From Engraulis encrasicolus (taxonomy: Eukaryota > Chordata > Actinopteri > Clupeiformes > Engraulidae), in the NCBI RefSeq assembly GCF_034702125.1, contig NC_085865.1:37593960-37657959 (forward strand): DNA of 64,000 bases. Direction: 5' to 3'. The position numbers and the translations under genes are program-made. Under the pieces are notes generated by a model that worked only from the letters and a program-made list of their open reading frames with translations, was not told where the DNA came from and made no database searches. Positions within the stretch are counted from its first letter, which is position 1; each line of letters starts with the position of its first letter. Shown here piece after piece: positions 60,010 through 64,000 of the stretch.

Positions 60010-61330
60010 AGTATGTACAGAGGCTATACAAAGTCTACATACTTCTGTTCAAATGCCAGGTTTTTGGGACGAAAAAAATGACAACACAGTTTTATTTCTT
60101 CTTTTTCCACATTTAATATAGGCCTACATTATGACCTGTATTGTAAAATTGAAAAACAAACATAAGTCTTTAAAGGGAAAAATAATAGCAAATATATTTT
60201 TTTAAATGGACATGGTTTCATAAATTTGCACACCCTTGAACAAATACTTTGTTGAAGCACCGCTGACTTTTATTACAGTATTTAGACTTTTTGGGTGAAA
60301 GTCTATCAGTGTGGCACATTTTGATGTGGCAATATTTACCCACAACTCTTTGCAAAAGCACTCCAAATCTGACACATTGCGAGGGCATCTCCTGTGCACA
60401 GTCCTCTTCAGATCACCCCTCAGATATTTGATGGGATTCAGGTTTCCGGCTGGAACTGGGGCCTTAGTCAGGGAGGAGAGGGAATTATGAACAGTTCAGT
60501 GTGGCAGTGATAGTGGCACAAAACCTTCGGCCCACTGTTAGGAAGTTAAAAATGAAGAGGAACTTAATCTTTCAGAACGTCAAATACCCTAAACACACAC
60601 CTACTGTAAATCAACAAAAGAATGACTTCACCAGAATACGACTGAGGTTTTGGAATGGCCCAGTCAGAGTTCAGACCTGAGTCCCAGTGAAAGCCCAACT
60701 GGGAAACTCCAACTCCCATTGTCATTGTGACACAGCACTCCACAGCACACAAGTGTACACTGCATACAACGAAATTGCATTTATGCCTCATCCGTGCAAG
60801 GGGGCAGCCCCCAATGGCGCCCCAAGGGAGCAGTGCGGCGGGACGGTAACATGCTCAGGGTACCTCAGTCATGGAGGAGGATGGGGGAGAGCACTGGTTA
60901 ATTACTCCCCCCACCAAACTGCGGGTCGGGAGTCGAACCGGCAACCTTTGGGATACAAGTCTGAGACCCTAACCGCTTACCCACGACTGCACAAGTCTGC
61001 ACAAGACACACTGTCAGAAGATCTGAGGAGGACTTTGCATAGGAGATCTGTCAGATTTGGAGTGCCTTTGCAAAGATGTGAGAGGGCTAATATTACCACA
61101 TCAAGATATGCTACGCTGATAGACTCCAATCCCAATAGTCTGAGTGCTGTAATAAAAGCCAAAGGTGCTGCAACAATGTATTAGTTTAAGGGTGTGCGTA
61201 TTTAGGTCAGTGTGATCACATTAGTTTTCATTTTCTATTGTATTGTACAGGTTATAGTATATGTCAAATATATTAAATGTGGGAAAACTTTATGAAATTA
61301 GTCTTTCTGACATTTTTTAGGCCTACATCA
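60010..61330. mobile_element. inverted Tc1-like composite with SINE insertion
   Basis: The segment at about 60060-60420 and the segment at about 60995-61300 are inverted copies: ttttattacag, gtctatcag, gatgtgg and gcactccaaatctgaca recur on opposite strands. The + strand part has Tc1-like transposase C-terminal sequence (ttggaatggcccagtcagag). The SINE at 60776-60997 interrupts the + strand part. Confidence 0.7.
60776..60997 (-). mobile_element. tRNA-derived SINE (family S3) inside Tc1-like composite
   Basis: The reverse complement has gtgggtaagcggttagggt (A-box-like) and ggttgccggttcgactcc (B box), followed by a G/C-rich body ending in ggcgccattgggggctgcc. Confidence 0.75.
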
Positions 61331-63065
61331 CAAAAAACTATTAAAAGACTTTTTATAGGCAGTATGTAAGGAGATATTGCAATGGTGAAACAAAGAAAGA
61401 GGTTAGGCCAGGCCCTATGTGGGGTGATTTTTATACGACAAAAAGTGGACGAAAATTGGCCAAAAGACAAGTATGGGCGCCATTAAATTGCAATTACTTA
61501 CTGTATATGAGAATGCCAAAATTATTGCCTGCTAGAAACGTCATGTTTGCTGCGTAACGCGCAGTACAAGGCGCATGTACCAAATCAGCTATTGTGCGCC
61601 TTACCCGAAGGAACTCTGCCAGCATAAATGAAATACCTTTGTGTAACCTTTGATGTAGGGTAGATACAGCACATACCTAGTATTCCGTTGGCATTCCCGA
61701 ATCGTACTCTAGATGGCGAGATAAAACAAGTAGGCTGCTAGCGCGCATTTGGGTACTCTAATTTGGCGATTATAACCTTTCATTCTTTCACATATCTAAA
61801 CGCAATAATCTACGAGCACGAGTCTGATAATAACCTGCTAAAATATCTTGGTTGGTTGAGGTTTCAGCAAATACACATTTATTAATAACGAGAGGAAGTG
61901 ACGTTGCATTACCAGCTATACCTTTTGAAGACTGCTTTGAGTTTGCGCAACAGAATGTACATCGATGCGCATGGATGCGATACTGTTCAAGATTAGGGAG
62001 CCAAAAGGACGTTCTGCCTCGACGATTCACCCACTGGTGAAACAGACCCACGCTTGATATCGTAACAACGTGGCAAAGAAGTAACGCATACTCTGCATTT
62101 GGACAGAAACAATTATCCAGCCGCATAGTACCATCTTACAGGACTTTGCTGTTGAAACAGACTGAAGCTTGACTTGCCATCACTGGAATTCATAGATTGG
62201 AAGAGGAGCCTGAACAAAGAACCTCTCTGGAGATCAACGTTGTAGGAGGTAATTGACAACAAATTGTTAACTGTTCCCAACAAGTCTTCAACTATGTAGA
62301 CTATTTCGTGGGCACTGGGCAGGCATTGTTGTAGCCGGGGCAATGCTGTCGACTACAGTCAGCATTCTTTTCGCCGACAGATGCTGAAAAAGTTGGTCTG
62401 TATATTTTGAGATGTAGGCCATATCAAATACTTAACTGTTGAAGTTGTTTTAACTACCACAGACTCAGACCAGGGCAGAATGTATAGTCTATATCCCCCC
62501 ACTTGCTAACCTAAAAGTGACTCTCAGTTCGTGGTTGTTTATGGATCGTTTAGTGTATGGATGCGAGCTTGTTATCATGGCATGTTCCCTAGTAGGCCTA
62601 TGTCTGTACTCTTTTTTTGTTCCAGGCGAGAACACTTAAATGTATTTGCCTTTTTGTCCATTGTTATCTGTTAACGATAATCAACTGGCAGGCTGCACTA
62701 CGTTTCTAGAAATTCTGTTGAGCCATGTTTCTCTGGTCAGTTACTGTTTGCCCCAATCTCTTGACATTGACAGCACCTGGGACTGTCAACACCTAAGATG
62801 CTTTAGGCCACTGTACATTCTGTACTGGTTTTGGCTACCCATGTGACACAGTCCATAGACTTTTTGTCAAATTGATAAAAATGGTTAAAGATTGCTGTCA
62901 ATTGATTCATGAACAGATTCATATCCAGGTTATCTGATCAGATTATAGGAATCCATACGGTTGCACTAGTGTTCCCATGCAGAGAACAAAATCAATGCAG
63001 AAAACTGGTACAGGCTGTCGAATCACAAGGGCTTGCTTGTTTGTGTTTTCTTATGCCCCACCCTC

Positions 63066-63183
<118 letters not shown>

Positions 63184-64000
63184 TCCTCTCTCCATATTTA
63201 TATCGCTCTCCTCTCTCCCCCTTTCTCTCTCAACCCATACTCTTGACAGAAAACACTCCTGTCTGTGACCTTCACAGACCTGCCATTGAATCAACTCCAA
63301 AGGCACTGTCGGAAATATCTAGCCATGTTTTCTGTATCCATTTGCAGACCATACTCTTGGAGATGTCTGCCGTGTTTGTCACATGAAACCCTTAACTGTG
63401 GTTGCCTTTAGGAACCCAGAATGACTGTGAGCTACTCAAAGCAGAACGACGCTTATGTTGATATCAGGGTCGCTGACCGCTTTTGCCAGGCCCAGGAGAA
63501 AGTCATCTGAAAGCCCTTAGCGTGTCCACCCAGGAAATATGGTACAATAAAAATGAACTTCATTTGACAACATTTATGAGAGGTACCATAGGAACTGGCG
63601 TGTGGCCTTCTCTCACTCTAGCAAATTATTACACAAGTTACAGTCTGGAGATTCTCATACTTTCTTATGCACTTATTCCGACCTCCCCTCTGATGTAGTC
63701 TGGCGAACGCCATAGCTTCAGATAATCCACTGAAATCTTGTGATTGATGGGTAGGTAGATAACTAATACTTTGTGTAATAGCATCGGAAAGTCCTGTTGA
63801 AAAAAATACTTCTCTTAAATCCTATTATCCCAAAAGGACCCAATTCTAATATTGCTGAATAATGTCAAAGTATTAATCTCATCCCAATGTTTGTTTTTGG
63901 CTGCATTTCCTATGACCACCTGGCCTGGCTCTCTGGCAAACTGCCCACAGACAAAACATTTCCTCATAATGTCTCTGTGTTCTACTGGAGAGAGTTACAT

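Noticed and set aside
61788..62126. 112-codon frame on the minus strand and other frames in 61340-63060
   Set aside because: No recognisable domain, no splice-consistent neighbours, and composition like surrounding noncoding DNA.

Overview
The window is vertebrate, most likely teleost, nuclear DNA. It shows a spliced gene with GT-AG introns, very dense (CA/GT)n and (CT)n microsatellites, tRNA-derived SINEs, hAT-, Tc1- and piggyBac-type MITEs, and a fish-type L1 retrotransposon. I cannot name the species.

The one recognisable host gene is the 3' part of ube3c, on the + strand. It encodes a HECT-type E3 ubiquitin ligase. Thirteen coding exons lie between 7927 and 54839, all with GT-AG introns and consistent phases. 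Together they encode about 647 residues, roughly the C-terminal 60% of a protein of about 1083 residues in human. They cover the region before the HECT domain and the complete HECT domain. The catalytic cysteine codon is at 54738-54740, 32 residues before the C-terminus. The stop is followed by a 3' UTR of about 1.7 kb with a likely ATTAAA signal at 56490. Positions 1-7926 look like the intron upstream of the first visible exon. Positions 56520-64000 look intergenic and filled with transposon relics; no second gene was recognised.

Layout. 1-7926: intron with a MITE pair, polypyrimidine tracts and GT arrays. 8017-15193: intron with a near-complete sense-oriented L1 (8394 to about 14086) flanked by a direct repeat of about 285 bp. 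15194-22792: exons B to E among MITEs, SINEs and GT arrays. 22793-33265: nested hAT-like MITEs, exons F and G, very long CA/GT blocks. 33266-54839: exons H to M separated by repeat-rich introns. 54840-64000: 3' UTR, then a Tc1-like relic, an inverted Tc1-like composite with a SINE inside, and unannotated sequence.

The most unusual observations are these. (1) The L1 insertion has an exceptionally long, almost identical target-site duplication that begins at a canonical L1 endonuclease site. (2) At least five exons (C, E, H, I, J) have decayed partial copies carrying splice-site sequence in an adjacent intron, here called echo exons; the exon E copy lacks a SINE present in the original and so acts as an empty-site reference. 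(3) Several nested or near-perfect foldback elements lie in transcribed introns. (4) SINEs, hAT MITEs and long GT/CA arrays sit within a few to tens of bases of splice sites. No CRISPR array, operon or prokaryote-type system is present.
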